From Lachnospiraceae bacterium UBA3711 (GTDB lineage: Bacteria > Bacillota > Clostridia > Lachnospirales > Lachnospiraceae), in assembly GCA_002371345.1 (NCBI GenBank), contig DFHY01000017.1, forward strand, positions 1 through 10,133: a DNA stretch of 10,133 nucleotides, in the 5' to 3' direction. The notes beneath the pieces are model-generated. The model worked only from the letters and a program-made list of their open reading frames with translations. It did no database searches and was not told the origin of the DNA. Positions within the stretch are counted from its first letter, which is position 1, and each line of letters begins with the position of its first letter. The position numbers and the translations under genes are program-made. This document shows positions 1 to 7,081 of the stretch, piece after piece.

Positions 1-2
1 GC

Positions 3-602
3 TCACTTGGCGGAGAGGAAGGCGACCTTGGAGAGCTTCTTGGCGGACTGACCAGCGGGGAAGGCCTTGGAGAACTTCTTGGCGGACTGACCAGCGGGGA
101 AGGCCTTGGAGAGCTTCTTGGCGGACTGATCGGTGAAGGCGGTCTTGTAGAACTTCTTGGCGGACTGACCAGCGGGGAAGGCCTCGGAGAACTTCTTGGC
201 AGTCTGACCGATGGTTCTGTTGATATCAAGGGACTTCTGGAAGGATTCGGCGTCAAAGTATCCGATGAGGATATTGCGGCGATCACTTCTGCCCTCAGCA
301 ATCCGGAAGCACTGAAAGAGATGGTCTCCGGACTCTTTGCGAAGGACGGTATTGGCGCGTCGATTCTCGATATGCTCGGCGGAAAGGGCGGAGCGCTTGG
401 CAAGGTTCTGGATTCACTGAAGGGCAGCGACGGCGGCTATGATGTCGACAAGCTCGCAAAGAGCCTCGAGGGAGCGGAAGAGAAGGACGGCAGCGTCGTA
501 ATTAACGGAACCGAGATCCCGGAAGAGGAACTGTCGCAGGCGGTTACAGATGTTCTCGGAACACTCGGACTTGACGGCTCAGCTGAGAGTGAGGCCGCTT
601 AA
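3..602 (+). CDS. Leu/Gly-rich repeat protein, 5' end outside window (unknown function)
   Basis: The reading frame is open from the window edge to the TAA at 600-602, giving 199 visible residues, so the true start lies upstream. An ATG at 321 would give a 93-residue protein but has no convincing ribosome binding site, and the open frame continues through it. The visible part begins with five 13-residue units of the type LGELLGGLTSGEG. A non-repetitive region of about 130 residues follows, alternating short hydrophobic stretches (LLEGFGVKV, ILDMLGGKGGALGKVLDSL) with charged ones, and the protein ends in an acidic tail (SAESEAA). No catalytic motif, transmembrane span or LPXTG anchor is visible; a signal peptide could lie upstream. 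I do not recognise the family. The Leu/Gly periodicity suggests an amphipathic or self-associating structural segment, which is inference only. A terminator follows 14 bp after the stop, so the transcript ends here. Confidence 0.8.
   Translation, partial: SLGGEEGDLGELLGGLTSGEGLGELLGGLTSGEGLGELLGGLIGEGGLVELLGGLTSGEGLGELLGSLTDGSVDIKGLLEGFGVKVSDEDIAAITSALSNPEALKEMVSGLFAKDGIGASILDMLGGKGGALGKVLDSLKGSDGGYDVDKLAKSLEGAEEKDGSVVINGTEIPEEELSQAVTDVLGTLGLDGSAESEAA
27..221 (+). repeat. Five in-frame tandem 39-bp repeats
   Basis: Units begin at 27, 66, 105, 144 and 183, each exactly 13 codons. Units 1, 2 and 4 differ at only a few bases. Unit 3 diverges in its last third (LIGEGG in place of LTSGEG), and unit 5 decays into the unique sequence (LGSLTDGSV). 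A partial degenerate unit seems to precede position 27. Near-identity at the DNA level points to recent copy-number change by slippage or recombination. The array may extend left of the window. Confidence 0.92.
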
Positions 603-615
603 TCAGTATATATGG

Positions 616-652
616 GACAGGGGCAAAAGCTCTTTTTGCCTCTGTCTTTTTT
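616..652 (+). terminator. Rho-independent terminator of the repeat-protein gene
   Basis: The arms around GACAG-GGGCAAAA (616-628) and TTTTTGCC-TCTGTC (633-646) pair through about 12 bp with one mismatch, closing a short loop, and are followed by six T (647-652). The hairpin starts 14 bp after the stop codon at 602. Confidence 0.9.
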
Positions 653-656
653 CGGA

Positions 657-683
657 GGAAACACTGATTATATCAGCGTTTCC
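657..683 (+). promoter_or_regulatory. 27-bp dyad in the sulfatase leader, possible operator
   Basis: Outer arms GGAAAC (657-662) and GTTTCC (678-683) and inner arms CTGAT (664-668) and ATCAG (672-676) are perfect inverted repeats, separated by one unpaired base per side and a 3-bp centre. The right half, TTATATCAGCGTTTCC (668-683), recurs with one change before the c-di-GMP gene at 3283-3298. It lies 122 bp before the sulfatase start and immediately after the upstream terminator. It could be a repressor site or an RNA hairpin; no strong promoter could be assigned between here and the gene. Confidence 0.45.
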
Positions 684-791
684 TTAATTATGATGATGGA
701 ATCAAAAGTGCATTTTGCCCCCGGTCATGGTGTACGGATCGCTGCGCTGCCTGGCAGCTTACGCGCTCCTTTACATCTTAATTATTGGAAT

Positions 792-808
792 AAGGAGAAT
801 GGATTGTG
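792..808 (+). promoter_or_regulatory. Ribosome binding site that fixes a GTG start
   Basis: AAGGAG (792-797) is followed after 8 nt by GTG at 806. An ATG at 799 is out of frame and too close to the site. The GTG frame gives a typical signal peptide directly, so it is the preferred start. Confidence 0.85.
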
Positions 809-2977
809 AAAAAGATACAGGGTTTGTTTTATACCGCTCTGCTTGTCTCGGTTGTAGGGCTGTCATCATCAGCCGCCGCGGATGACGTGCTGCTTGAGTC
901 CGAGGAGATCATAGATGATTACTATGACGCCGAGGATTATGCGGAGGAGCTTCCTGAAGATATGACAGAGGCGTCGGCGGAGCAGGTGCAGTCGGGTGCG
1001 CTGATTGAGGATACCGTTCTGCAGGCTCAGGCTCAGGAGCCGGTAGCCATACAGGAAACTGAAGGTGCGGAGAAGTCCGCTTCAACATACACTGCACAGG
1101 CTAACGCTTCATGGAGAGATGTTCTGGACTTTTCTGATGAAAGCGAGAGGGAAAACGCGCTGCGCGGGCTTATTGAAGCTCCGGAGGCTCTTGTGATCTA
1201 TGATGATGCGGGAAATGAGGTCTGGAATGTGGCTGACTACAGCTTCCTGAATGAGCTGGAGACGGTCCCGGATACCATCAATCCGAGCCTGTTCCGCAAC
1301 ACCCTCTATAATTCCTATGCCGGCCTTTTTGAGGTGTGCGACGGCATCTACCAGGTTCGCGGCTATGACATGGCCAATGCCACATTTATCCGTACGGACA
1401 GCGGATGGGTCGTGTTCGATGTGCTTATGTGCACGCAGGACATGGAAGCGGCCAGGGAACTCATGGAGGCGCATTTTGGCAAACTGGATATCAAGGCTGT
1501 GCTGTACAGCCACTCGCACATCGACCATTACGGAGGCGTTCTCGGACTGATTGGCAGAGAGGACGTGGCTGATCCGGCACAGCCGCTTGAAGAGCAGATT
1601 GCCTCCGGCAAGGTCGCGGTGCTTGCTCCCGAGGGATTCCTTGAGCACGCGGTATCTGAGAATGTCTACTGTGGTAATGCTATGGGACGCCGCGCCATGT
1701 ATCAGTACGGAACCCTGCTCAAGCCGGGAGAGAGAGGCAAGCTTGCCATGGGTATCGGCCTCGGCCAGTCGGTTGGCAATACAGGACTTATCGCTCCGAC
1801 ATATGAGATCACGTCGGATGAGACCATCACCATCGACGGCCTGGAGATTCAGTTCCAGCTGACTCCCGGGACGGAAGCTCCGGCGGAGATGAACGCTTAT
1901 TTTCCGAAGTACCGCGCTCTCTGGCTTGCTGAGAACTGCACCGGGACGATGCACAACCTCTATACGCTGCGCGGGGCGCAGGTTCGCGACGCCAGCGCGT
2001 GGGCTCATTATATTCTCGAGGCTGAGCAGAGGTTCGCCGATGAGACGGACGTGGTATTCCAGAGCCATAACTGGCCTCACTGGGATACTGAGAATATAAA
2101 GACGTACATGGAGAATACAGCGGCTGTCTACAAGTATATCAATGACCAGACGCTGCATTACATCAATCTCGGGTACACCGCGTCGGAGATCAGCCGGGCG
2201 CTGAAGCTTCCTGCCAGGCTGAACCGTGTGTGGTACACACGTCAGTATTACGGTACACTCTCGCACAACATCAAGGCCGTATATCAGAGGTACATGGGAT
2301 GGTACGACGCAAATCCGGTCAACCTGAATCCGCTGACTCCTGAGGAGACTGCAAGGAAGTGGGTCGAATATCTGGGAGATACAGGAAGAGTGCTGGAGCT
2401 AGCACGCGCTGATTATGAGAAAGGTGAATATCAGTGGGTGGCTCAGGTCACGAAGGAGCTGGTCTTCGCTGATCCGTCAAACCAGGAGGCGAGGAATCTG
2501 TGCGCGGACGCGCTGGAGCAGCTGGGGTATCAGGCGGAGAGCGGTACCTGGCGCAACGCATATCTCACCGGTGCCCTTGAGCTTCGCAGGGGGAACCAGT
2601 CTGAGTCCGCCAAATCCTCGACCGGAGGGGACGATGTCCGCATGTCCATGACAGGGGATATGATCCTGGACTTCATCGACATTTCAACAGACGCCCAGGC
2701 GGCGCAGGATGATGACCTGTCGCTGAACCTGATAATCGACGGAGCAGAGCAGTATTATGTGAAGCGCAGGAGCGGAGTGTTGCTGGTATATGCCGGAGCC
2801 AGCAGGGAAGGAGCGGACTGCACGCTCAATCTTACCAAGGCACAGCTGCTGTCCATGATCTCCGGAGATCAGGAGGTATATGCGTCTTTGCAGACGGAAG
2901 GAGACGCTTCCGTTCCGGCACGTCTGGTGAAGTACATGACGCCGGCTTCGCGCAGCTTTAACATTATTGAACCATGA
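806..2977 (+). CDS. Exported alkylsulfatase, metallo-beta-lactamase fold (SdsA1/YjcS/BDS1 family)
   Basis: Family members hydrolyse primary alkyl sulfates such as SDS to alcohol and sulfate with two zinc ions. The 723-residue product has a signal peptide (basic MKKIQ, hydrophobic core, likely cleavage after AAA at 23-25). An acidic, low-complexity spacer follows at about 26-95, then the catalytic domain at about 140-425. HSHIDH gives zinc ligands H236, H238, D240 and H241; E357 (GTEAPAE), E376 (LAEN) and H421 (SHNWPHW) complete the site. R389 in LYTLRGAQVRD fits the sulfate-binding arginine. The residue spacing matches my recollection of SdsA1 with a constant offset. The all-helical dimerisation domain spans about 430-600 (GTLSHN, ADALEQLGYQAES) and the SCP2-like C-terminal domain about 608-723. 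Family members are usually near 660 residues; the surplus is the N-terminal spacer. The gene appears monocistronic. Its natural substrate cannot be read from sequence. Confidence 0.95.
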   Translation: MKKIQGLFYTALLVSVVGLSSSAAADDVLLESEEIIDDYYDAEDYAEELPEDMTEASAEQVQSGALIEDTVLQAQAQEPVAIQETEGAEKSASTYTAQANASWRDVLDFSDESERENALRGLIEAPEALVIYDDAGNEVWNVADYSFLNELETVPDTINPSLFRNTLYNSYAGLFEVCDGIYQVRGYDMANATFIRTDSGWVVFDVLMCTQDMEAARELMEAHFGKLDIKAVLYSHSHIDHYGGVLGLIGREDVADPAQPLEEQIASGKVAVLAPEGFLEHAVSENVYCGNAMGRRAMYQYGTLLKPGERGKLAMGIGLGQSVGNTGLIAPTYEITSDETITIDGLEIQFQLTPGTEAPAEMNAYFPKYRALWLAENCTGTMHNLYTLRGAQVRDASAWAHYILEAEQRFADETDVVFQSHNWPHWDTENIKTYMENTAAVYKYINDQTLHYINLGYTASEISRALKLPARLNRVWYTRQYYGTLSHNIKAVYQRYMGWYDANPVNLNPLTPEETARKWVEYLGDTGRVLELARADYEKGEYQWVAQVTKELVFADPSNQEARNLCADALEQLGYQAESGTWRNAYLTGALELRRGNQSESAKSSTGGDDVRMSMTGDMILDFIDISTDAQAAQDDDLSLNLIIDGAEQYYVKRRSGVLLVYAGASREGADCTLNLTKAQLLSMISGDQEVYASLQTEGDASVPARLVKYMTPASRSFNIIEP

Positions 2978-3000
2978 TCATAATACTTCGCCGCGCGGAT

Positions 3001-3040
3001 ATCCGGCTTCTTAAGACGGCAAGCCTGCCGGCAGCCGGAT
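3001..3040 (+). other. Inverted repeat downstream of the sulfatase gene
   Basis: ATCCGGCT (3001-3008) and AGCCGGAT (3033-3040) are perfect 8-bp arms. Inside is a smaller GGCA/TGCC hairpin (3018-3021 and 3026-3029). The sequence after it (TGAAAAATG) is not a T-tract, so it is not an ordinary terminator. It could stabilise the 3' end of the sulfatase mRNA. Confidence 0.5.
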
Positions 3041-3098
3041 TGAAAAATGTGCCGTGCGGAGCACAAGAGTTTTAACCGCATAATAACAATTCCGAAAT

Positions 3099-3174
3099 AA
3101 TACAGCCTCGGCATGGGAGCCGCAGATCATGTGGCAGACTGATTCGACAGTGCTTTGCCGGGGCTGTATTTTGC
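3099..3174 (+). terminator. Long-stem, possibly branched terminator or structured RNA
   Basis: AATACAGCCTCGGCA (3099-3113) pairs with TGCCGGGGCTGTATT (3156-3170) over 15 bp with a single G-U wobble, followed by TT at 3171-3172 to complete a TTTT run (3169-3172). The 42-nt interior can fold into two further hairpins: GCCGCA/TGTGGC (3119-3124 and 3130-3135, one wobble) and ACTG/CAGT (3138-3141 and 3148-3151). It is a plausible end for the sulfatase transcript, although the U-tract is short (four T) and the loop unusually large. A regulatory or small RNA is an alternative. Confidence 0.6.
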
Positions 3175-3238
3175 TGTATTGATTTCAATACCCCGGCATT
3201 GATAATTTGTGGCTTGAAAATTAATAGTATGTGGCTCG

Positions 3239-3270
3239 CAGATAACCATTGTGTTAGAATAGTTTATCTG
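3239..3270 (+). promoter_or_regulatory. Extended -10 promoter inside a 7-bp inverted repeat
   Basis: TGT-TAGAAT (3252-3260) is an extended -10 element (TGn plus a 5/6 match to TATAAT); no good -35 is seen at 17 bp. It is flanked by perfect arms CAGATAA (3239-3245) and TTATCTG (3264-3270), a layout that would let a dimeric regulator cover the promoter. Transcription would begin near 3266-3268, leaving a leader of about 75 nt before the start codon at 3343. Confidence 0.5.
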
Positions 3271-3272
3271 AA

Positions 3273-3298
3273 GGAATACCGTTTATATCAGCGTATCC
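3273..3298 (+). promoter_or_regulatory. Second copy of the operator-like motif, before the c-di-GMP gene
   Basis: TTATATCAGCGTATCC (3283-3298) matches 15 of 16 bases of the element at 668-683 in the sulfatase leader. The left half (GGAATACC, 3273-3280) only partly preserves the dyad. It lies downstream of the predicted transcription start, so it would act as a roadblock operator or at RNA level. Confidence 0.4.
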
Positions 3299-3329
3299 AT
3301 GAACAGGTTCCGCTTAGGCGGAGTGTACG

Positions 3330-3345
3330 AGGAGGGCAATGTATG
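3330..3345 (+). promoter_or_regulatory. Ribosome binding site that fixes the c-di-GMP enzyme start
   Basis: AGGAGGG (3330-3336) is followed after 6 nt by ATG at 3343. The frame stays open upstream to a TTG at 3199, but that start has no Shine-Dalgarno sequence and lies upstream of the predicted promoter. Confidence 0.88.
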
Positions 3346-6300
3346 TGCCGCAATGGGAATGATACCGTCAGCACGCAGTGTAAAGATGCCGTATCGGCAG
3401 CTGATACAGTGAATGAATGGAGTCCCGGCAGGGTATATCCGCATATTGCCCATGCGCTCGCGAGGGGTTACACGGATCTGTACTATGTCAACATGGATAC
3501 AGACAAATTCATCGAATTCAACACGGACGATGAGCTCGGAGTGCTGAGTGATGCCAGGCGCGGATCGGATTTCTTTGAGGGCTGCGTTCGTGACGTGAAG
3601 CTGTATGTTCATGAGGAGGACCGGGAACTGTTTGCCAGTACTATGAACAGGGAGTTCCTCGCGAAGGCTCTTGAATCTGACAAGGTATATGAGTTCACCT
3701 ACCGCAGAATAAAGAATAACAGATCTTTCTATGTGCGGATGAAGGTCTCGCGGATGGAGGACGATCCGCGCCTCGTTGTCATAGCCGTATCTGATATCGA
3801 TGAGCTCATGAAGAAGCGCCGCGCGGAGGAGAGGATCAAGGAGGAGCGTCTTGTCTACGCTCGTCTGCAGGCGCTCACAGGCAACTTTATCGTAGTCTAT
3901 GTGGTCGATCCCGAGACGGACGACTATCATGAATTCAGCGCGACTGTGAACTATGAGGAGGATCTGGGGCAGGCGAAGGAGGGCTCGGACTTCTTCAATA
4001 AAGTCAGGGAGGAGTCACGCTATCATAATCATCCGGATGACCTCGAACGCTTTCTTCATGACTTCACCAAAGAGAATGTAATGTCTGCGATAGAGGGAAG
4101 CGGCACATATACCCTGGGATACCGCTTAATGATGAACGGCAGCCCTCTCCATGTCCAGATGAAAGCTGTGATGGTGGAGGAGAAAGAGGGTCCAAGGCTG
4201 ATCGTCGGCCTCAATGACATCGACGCCCAGGTGCGGTCACAGCTCGCTATTAAAGCAGACCAGATGAAGCGCGTCACCTATACGCAGATCGCCGAGCGGC
4301 TGGCTGACAACTATGACCTGATCTATTACATCGACTGCAGCAGCTCATTTTATGCCGAGTTCTCCACAAAGAAGAAATCCGGGGAATTTAAGGTTCAGGA
4401 GGAAGGCGATGATTTCTTCGCGGCATGCAGGAATAATGTTGACAGGCTGATATATTCCGAGGACAGAGAGAGAATACGGCTATTTCTCGACAGAGACCAT
4501 CTGATGTCACAGCTTGAGAGCAGCCGGCAGCTGACGCAGGACTACAGGATGAATACCGAGGACGGCGGAACGCAGTATACGCGCATGTCCGTGACATACT
4601 CCTCGGATCACAGCCATTTTATCATCTGTGTTGAGAACCGCGACGCTGACGTTCGGAAGGAGCAGGAGCATCTGGCGGCTCTCTCCACAGCGAACGCGAT
4701 TGCCCGGAGGGATGAGCTGACACATACGAAGAACATGACTGCCTACCATGAGGCTGAGACAGAGCTCCGGGAGCAGATGGGCGAGGACGGAGGCCGGTTC
4801 GGAATAGTGGTCTGTGATATCAATGACCTCAAGGTGATAAATGATACGCAGGGACACAAGGCAGGAGACGATTATATCAGGGCTTCATGTACGATGGTCT
4901 GCCGGATCTTCCAGCACAGCCCGGTTTTCCGTATCGGCGGAGATGAATTTGCCGTGATTCTGAAGGGGCACGATTATGAGAACCGAGAGCATCTGCTGTC
5001 GGCTCTGAGGAGAAAGGTCGAGGAAAATATACGCATAGGCGAGGGTCCTGTAGTAGCCTCCGGCCTGGCGGAATATCAGCCGGATGAAGACCACTCTGTC
5101 GAGGATGTGTTCAACAGGGCTGACAGCCTCATGTATGAGAACAAGACATATCTGAAGGAGCAGAAGCACCACCTGGAAAGTGATTCCTCAGGGAGAAGCG
5201 GCGGGATCAGGAATATTACTGAGGAAAGGCGGAACAAGCTCGATTCCCTGTTTAAAGCAATCAGTGTTGTGTCAGAAGGAACCTACGCGTTTCTGTGCGA
5301 TATGAAGTATGATTTCTCCCGCTGGTCGAAGAACGCGGTTGATACCTTCGGCCTGCCGTCTGAATACATGTACGGCGCTGGAGCTGTCTGGGGGGAGCGT
5401 ATACATCCGGAGGACCGTCACGCGTATATCAGAGGGATAGACGATATCTTCTCCGGAAATGCCTCACAACATGACATGCAGTACCGCGTAAAGCGTGTTT
5501 CGGGAGATTATGACGTATGCACCTGCCGCGGCATAGTGGTGCGTGATTATACGGGAGAGCCCGACTACTTCGCGGGAACAGTGCGCAATCACGGTATACA
5601 GGGACATATCGATATGCTGACAGGCCTTGGCAATCAGTACGCTTTCTTCGAATATCTCGACAGCTGCATCAAGCGAAATGCGCAGATCAGCGTGATCATC
5701 TTCGGAATCAGCAAATTCTCCGAGATAAATGAGATGTACGGATATGATTTCGGAAACCGCGTGCTTCAGCGTTATGCCAGGAAAGTATATGAGACAGCGG
5801 GAAACACGGGACATACCTACAGGATTGACGGTACGAAGTTCGCGGTGATCAGCAACACGCTGTCGGTGGCGGAGATGAGAGCTAATTATAACCGTTTCCG
5901 TGCGTTAATGCATGAGAACTTCAGGGTAGACGACCGGAAGATCATGATTGACCTGCACTGCGGAGCGCTGAGGATAGATCATTTTGACCTGGATACCCAG
6001 ACGGTATACGCATGCCTGAACTTTGCCTATGAAGAGTCAAAGATAAGGCAGAGGGGCGAGATGGTGGAGTTCCGCCATGACCTAAATGAGGAGAGCTACC
6101 AGAGACTGGAGAAGCTGCATGCCATCAGGGCGTCCATCATGCATTACTATGAGGGCTTCTATCTGCTCTATCAGCCGGTGGTGGACGCGCAGACGGAGCA
6201 GCTTATAGGCGCGGAGGCGCTGCTGCGCTGGAAGGATGACCGCTACGGCATGGTTCCTCCGGATCAGTTTATACCGATTCTGGAATCAGACCCGCTGTTT

Positions 6301-6876
6301 CCTGAGCTGGGAGAATGGATTATACGGGAGGCTGTGTCCGCCGCCGGACAGATGCTGAAGCGGCGCCCTGAGTTCATCATCAATGTCAACCTGTCTTATA
6401 CGCAGCTGGCGAAGCCTGACTTTGCGGATATGGTGCTCCGGATCCTGGAGGAGCTGGATTATCCGCCTGAACATCTGTGCTTCGAGGTCACGGAACGCTG
6501 CAGGCTGCTGGATCTTGACCTCCTGAAGAATGTGCTCGCCAGCCTGAGATCAAGAGGCATCATGGTCGCGCTTGATGACTTCGGAACAGGATTTTCGTCC
6601 GTCGGGATACTCAAGGAGATACCGGTCAACATTATCAAGATTGACCGCAGCTTCGTGCAGATGATCGAGGAAAATGATCTCGACAGGAAGGTCGTGCAGA
6701 GCATCGCGGATCTCGCGTCGGTCTTCAGCGCCAAGGTCTGCGCCGAAGGAATAGAGACGCCGGGCATGAGAGATATTCTGAAGCAGTTCAACGTGGAAAG
6801 CTTCCAGGGATATTATTACGCGAAGCCTCTGAAGCTGGAGCAGATACTGGAGTGGGACAGGGCTTCCGACCATTAA
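3343..6876 (+). CDS. Multidomain c-di-GMP turnover protein (3 PAS-like, GGDEF, PAS, degenerate GGDEF, EAL)
   Basis: The 1177-residue protein has no signal peptide or membrane span, so it is probably cytosolic. Three PAS-like repeats cover about 40-155, 176-297 and 317-436; each carries a [GS]DFF/GDDFF motif (74, 214, 355), so the spacing is about 140 residues. GGDEF domain 1 (about 453-605) keeps D492 and the motif GGDEF (532-536), but the expected RxxD inhibitory site is FQHS, so product inhibition is probably lost. A PAS_3-like domain (about 636-750) precedes a second GGDEF domain (about 752-912). There the motif reads DGTKF (829-833) and the first metal Asp is replaced by Gly788, so it is likely inactive or a nucleotide sensor. 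The EAL domain (about 921-1170) keeps E958 (EALLRW), N1016, E1048, D1078/D1079 (DDFGTG), K1099, E1135 and Q1155. It may therefore both make and degrade c-di-GMP under ligand control; the net direction cannot be read from sequence. Confidence 0.93.
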   Translation: MCRNGNDTVSTQCKDAVSAADTVNEWSPGRVYPHIAHALARGYTDLYYVNMDTDKFIEFNTDDELGVLSDARRGSDFFEGCVRDVKLYVHEEDRELFASTMNREFLAKALESDKVYEFTYRRIKNNRSFYVRMKVSRMEDDPRLVVIAVSDIDELMKKRRAEERIKEERLVYARLQALTGNFIVVYVVDPETDDYHEFSATVNYEEDLGQAKEGSDFFNKVREESRYHNHPDDLERFLHDFTKENVMSAIEGSGTYTLGYRLMMNGSPLHVQMKAVMVEEKEGPRLIVGLNDIDAQVRSQLAIKADQMKRVTYTQIAERLADNYDLIYYIDCSSSFYAEFSTKKKSGEFKVQEEGDDFFAACRNNVDRLIYSEDRERIRLFLDRDHLMSQLESSRQLTQDYRMNTEDGGTQYTRMSVTYSSDHSHFIICVENRDADVRKEQEHLAALSTANAIARRDELTHTKNMTAYHEAETELREQMGEDGGRFGIVVCDINDLKVINDTQGHKAGDDYIRASCTMVCRIFQHSPVFRIGGDEFAVILKGHDYENREHLLSALRRKVEENIRIGEGPVVASGLAEYQPDEDHSVEDVFNRADSLMYENKTYLKEQKHHLESDSSGRSGGIRNITEERRNKLDSLFKAISVVSEGTYAFLCDMKYDFSRWSKNAVDTFGLPSEYMYGAGAVWGERIHPEDRHAYIRGIDDIFSGNASQHDMQYRVKRVSGDYDVCTCRGIVVRDYTGEPDYFAGTVRNHGIQGHIDMLTGLGNQYAFFEYLDSCIKRNAQISVIIFGISKFSEINEMYGYDFGNRVLQRYARKVYETAGNTGHTYRIDGTKFAVISNTLSVAEMRANYNRFRALMHENFRVDDRKIMIDLHCGALRIDHFDLDTQTVYACLNFAYEESKIRQRGEMVEFRHDLNEESYQRLEKLHAIRASIMHYYEGFYLLYQPVVDAQTEQLIGAEALLRWKDDRYGMVPPDQFIPILESDPLFPELGEWIIREAVSAAGQMLKRRPEFIINVNLSYTQLAKPDFADMVLRILEELDYPPEHLCFEVTERCRLLDLDLLKNVLASLRSRGIMVALDDFGTGFSSVGILKEIPVNIIKIDRSFVQMIEENDLDRKVVQSIADLASVFSAKVCAEGIETPGMRDILKQFNVESFQGYYYAKPLKLEQILEWDRASDH

Positions 6877-7015
6877 CCTGCCGTCACCCGCCTGCGATGC
6901 AATTGCACGCGCTCCCGCCTCCCATAGATGCGTGGGTCGGCTCCGCGCGTGCACGCATCTGGCCGGGTTCAGCCGGCTCCTATGGTTTGCTGAGGATGCC
7001 TTTCGTCATTGCGAG
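6877..7015. repeat. 139-bp dispersed repeat, copy 1
   Basis: This stretch matches 9890-10028 in direct orientation with five mismatches over 139 bp. It begins with the base after the TAA of the c-di-GMP gene. Internally it carries a perfect 9-bp inverted repeat, AGATGCGTG (6926-6934) and CACGCATCT (6952-6960), and near the right end the segment GGATGCC-TTTCGTCATTGCGAG. Copy 1 then runs into GCCGGC, which fits copy 2 with about 8 bp deleted. It encodes no protein and looks like a non-autonomous palindromic element. Confidence 0.93.
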
Positions 7016-7024
7016 GCCGGCGCG

Positions 7025-7056
7025 AAAAAAAGGACTGTCTCTTTCAAAGACAGCCC
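7025..7056 (-). terminator. Rho-independent terminator of the dehydrogenase gene
   Basis: Read on the minus strand, GGGCTGTCT (7056-7048) pairs with AGACAGTCC (7040-7032) with one G-U pair and a 7-nt loop, followed by seven T (7031-7025). It begins 25 bp after the dehydrogenase stop. On the plus strand a T6 run lies 6 nt after the stem (7062-7067), so weak termination of the c-di-GMP transcript is also possible. Confidence 0.92.
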
Positions 7057-7081
7057 CAAGTGTTTTTTGCAAAATATGTGA

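Larger units (their letters stand above)
2978..3342 (+). other. 365-bp intergenic region between the sulfatase and c-di-GMP genes
   Basis: There is no credible gene here. In order it holds an inverted repeat (3001-3040), a long-stem terminator-like fold (3099-3174), an extended -10 promoter within an inverted repeat (3239-3270), an operator-like motif (3273-3298) and a strong ribosome binding site (3330-3336). I looked for a c-di-GMP riboswitch core and did not see one. Confidence 0.8.

Noticed and set aside
612..809. 65-codon plus-strand reading frame between the first gene and the sulfatase
   Set aside because: It starts inside a clear terminator hairpin, has no ribosome binding site, and its composition is unlike the neighbouring genes.
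1109..2266. 385-codon antisense reading frame inside the sulfatase gene
   Set aside because: It is opposite a confidently identified conserved enzyme, has no ribosome binding site, and its translation shows no family motif; such shadows are common in GC-rich genes.
3199..3342. TTG start giving a 48-residue N-terminal extension of the c-di-GMP enzyme
   Set aside because: It has no Shine-Dalgarno sequence, would require translation through the predicted promoter and inverted repeat, and a strong site sits 6 nt before the ATG at 3343.
3175..3342. Possible c-di-GMP riboswitch before the c-di-GMP gene
   Set aside because: I looked for the conserved core of the known c-di-GMP riboswitch classes and did not see it; a covariance-model search would settle the point.
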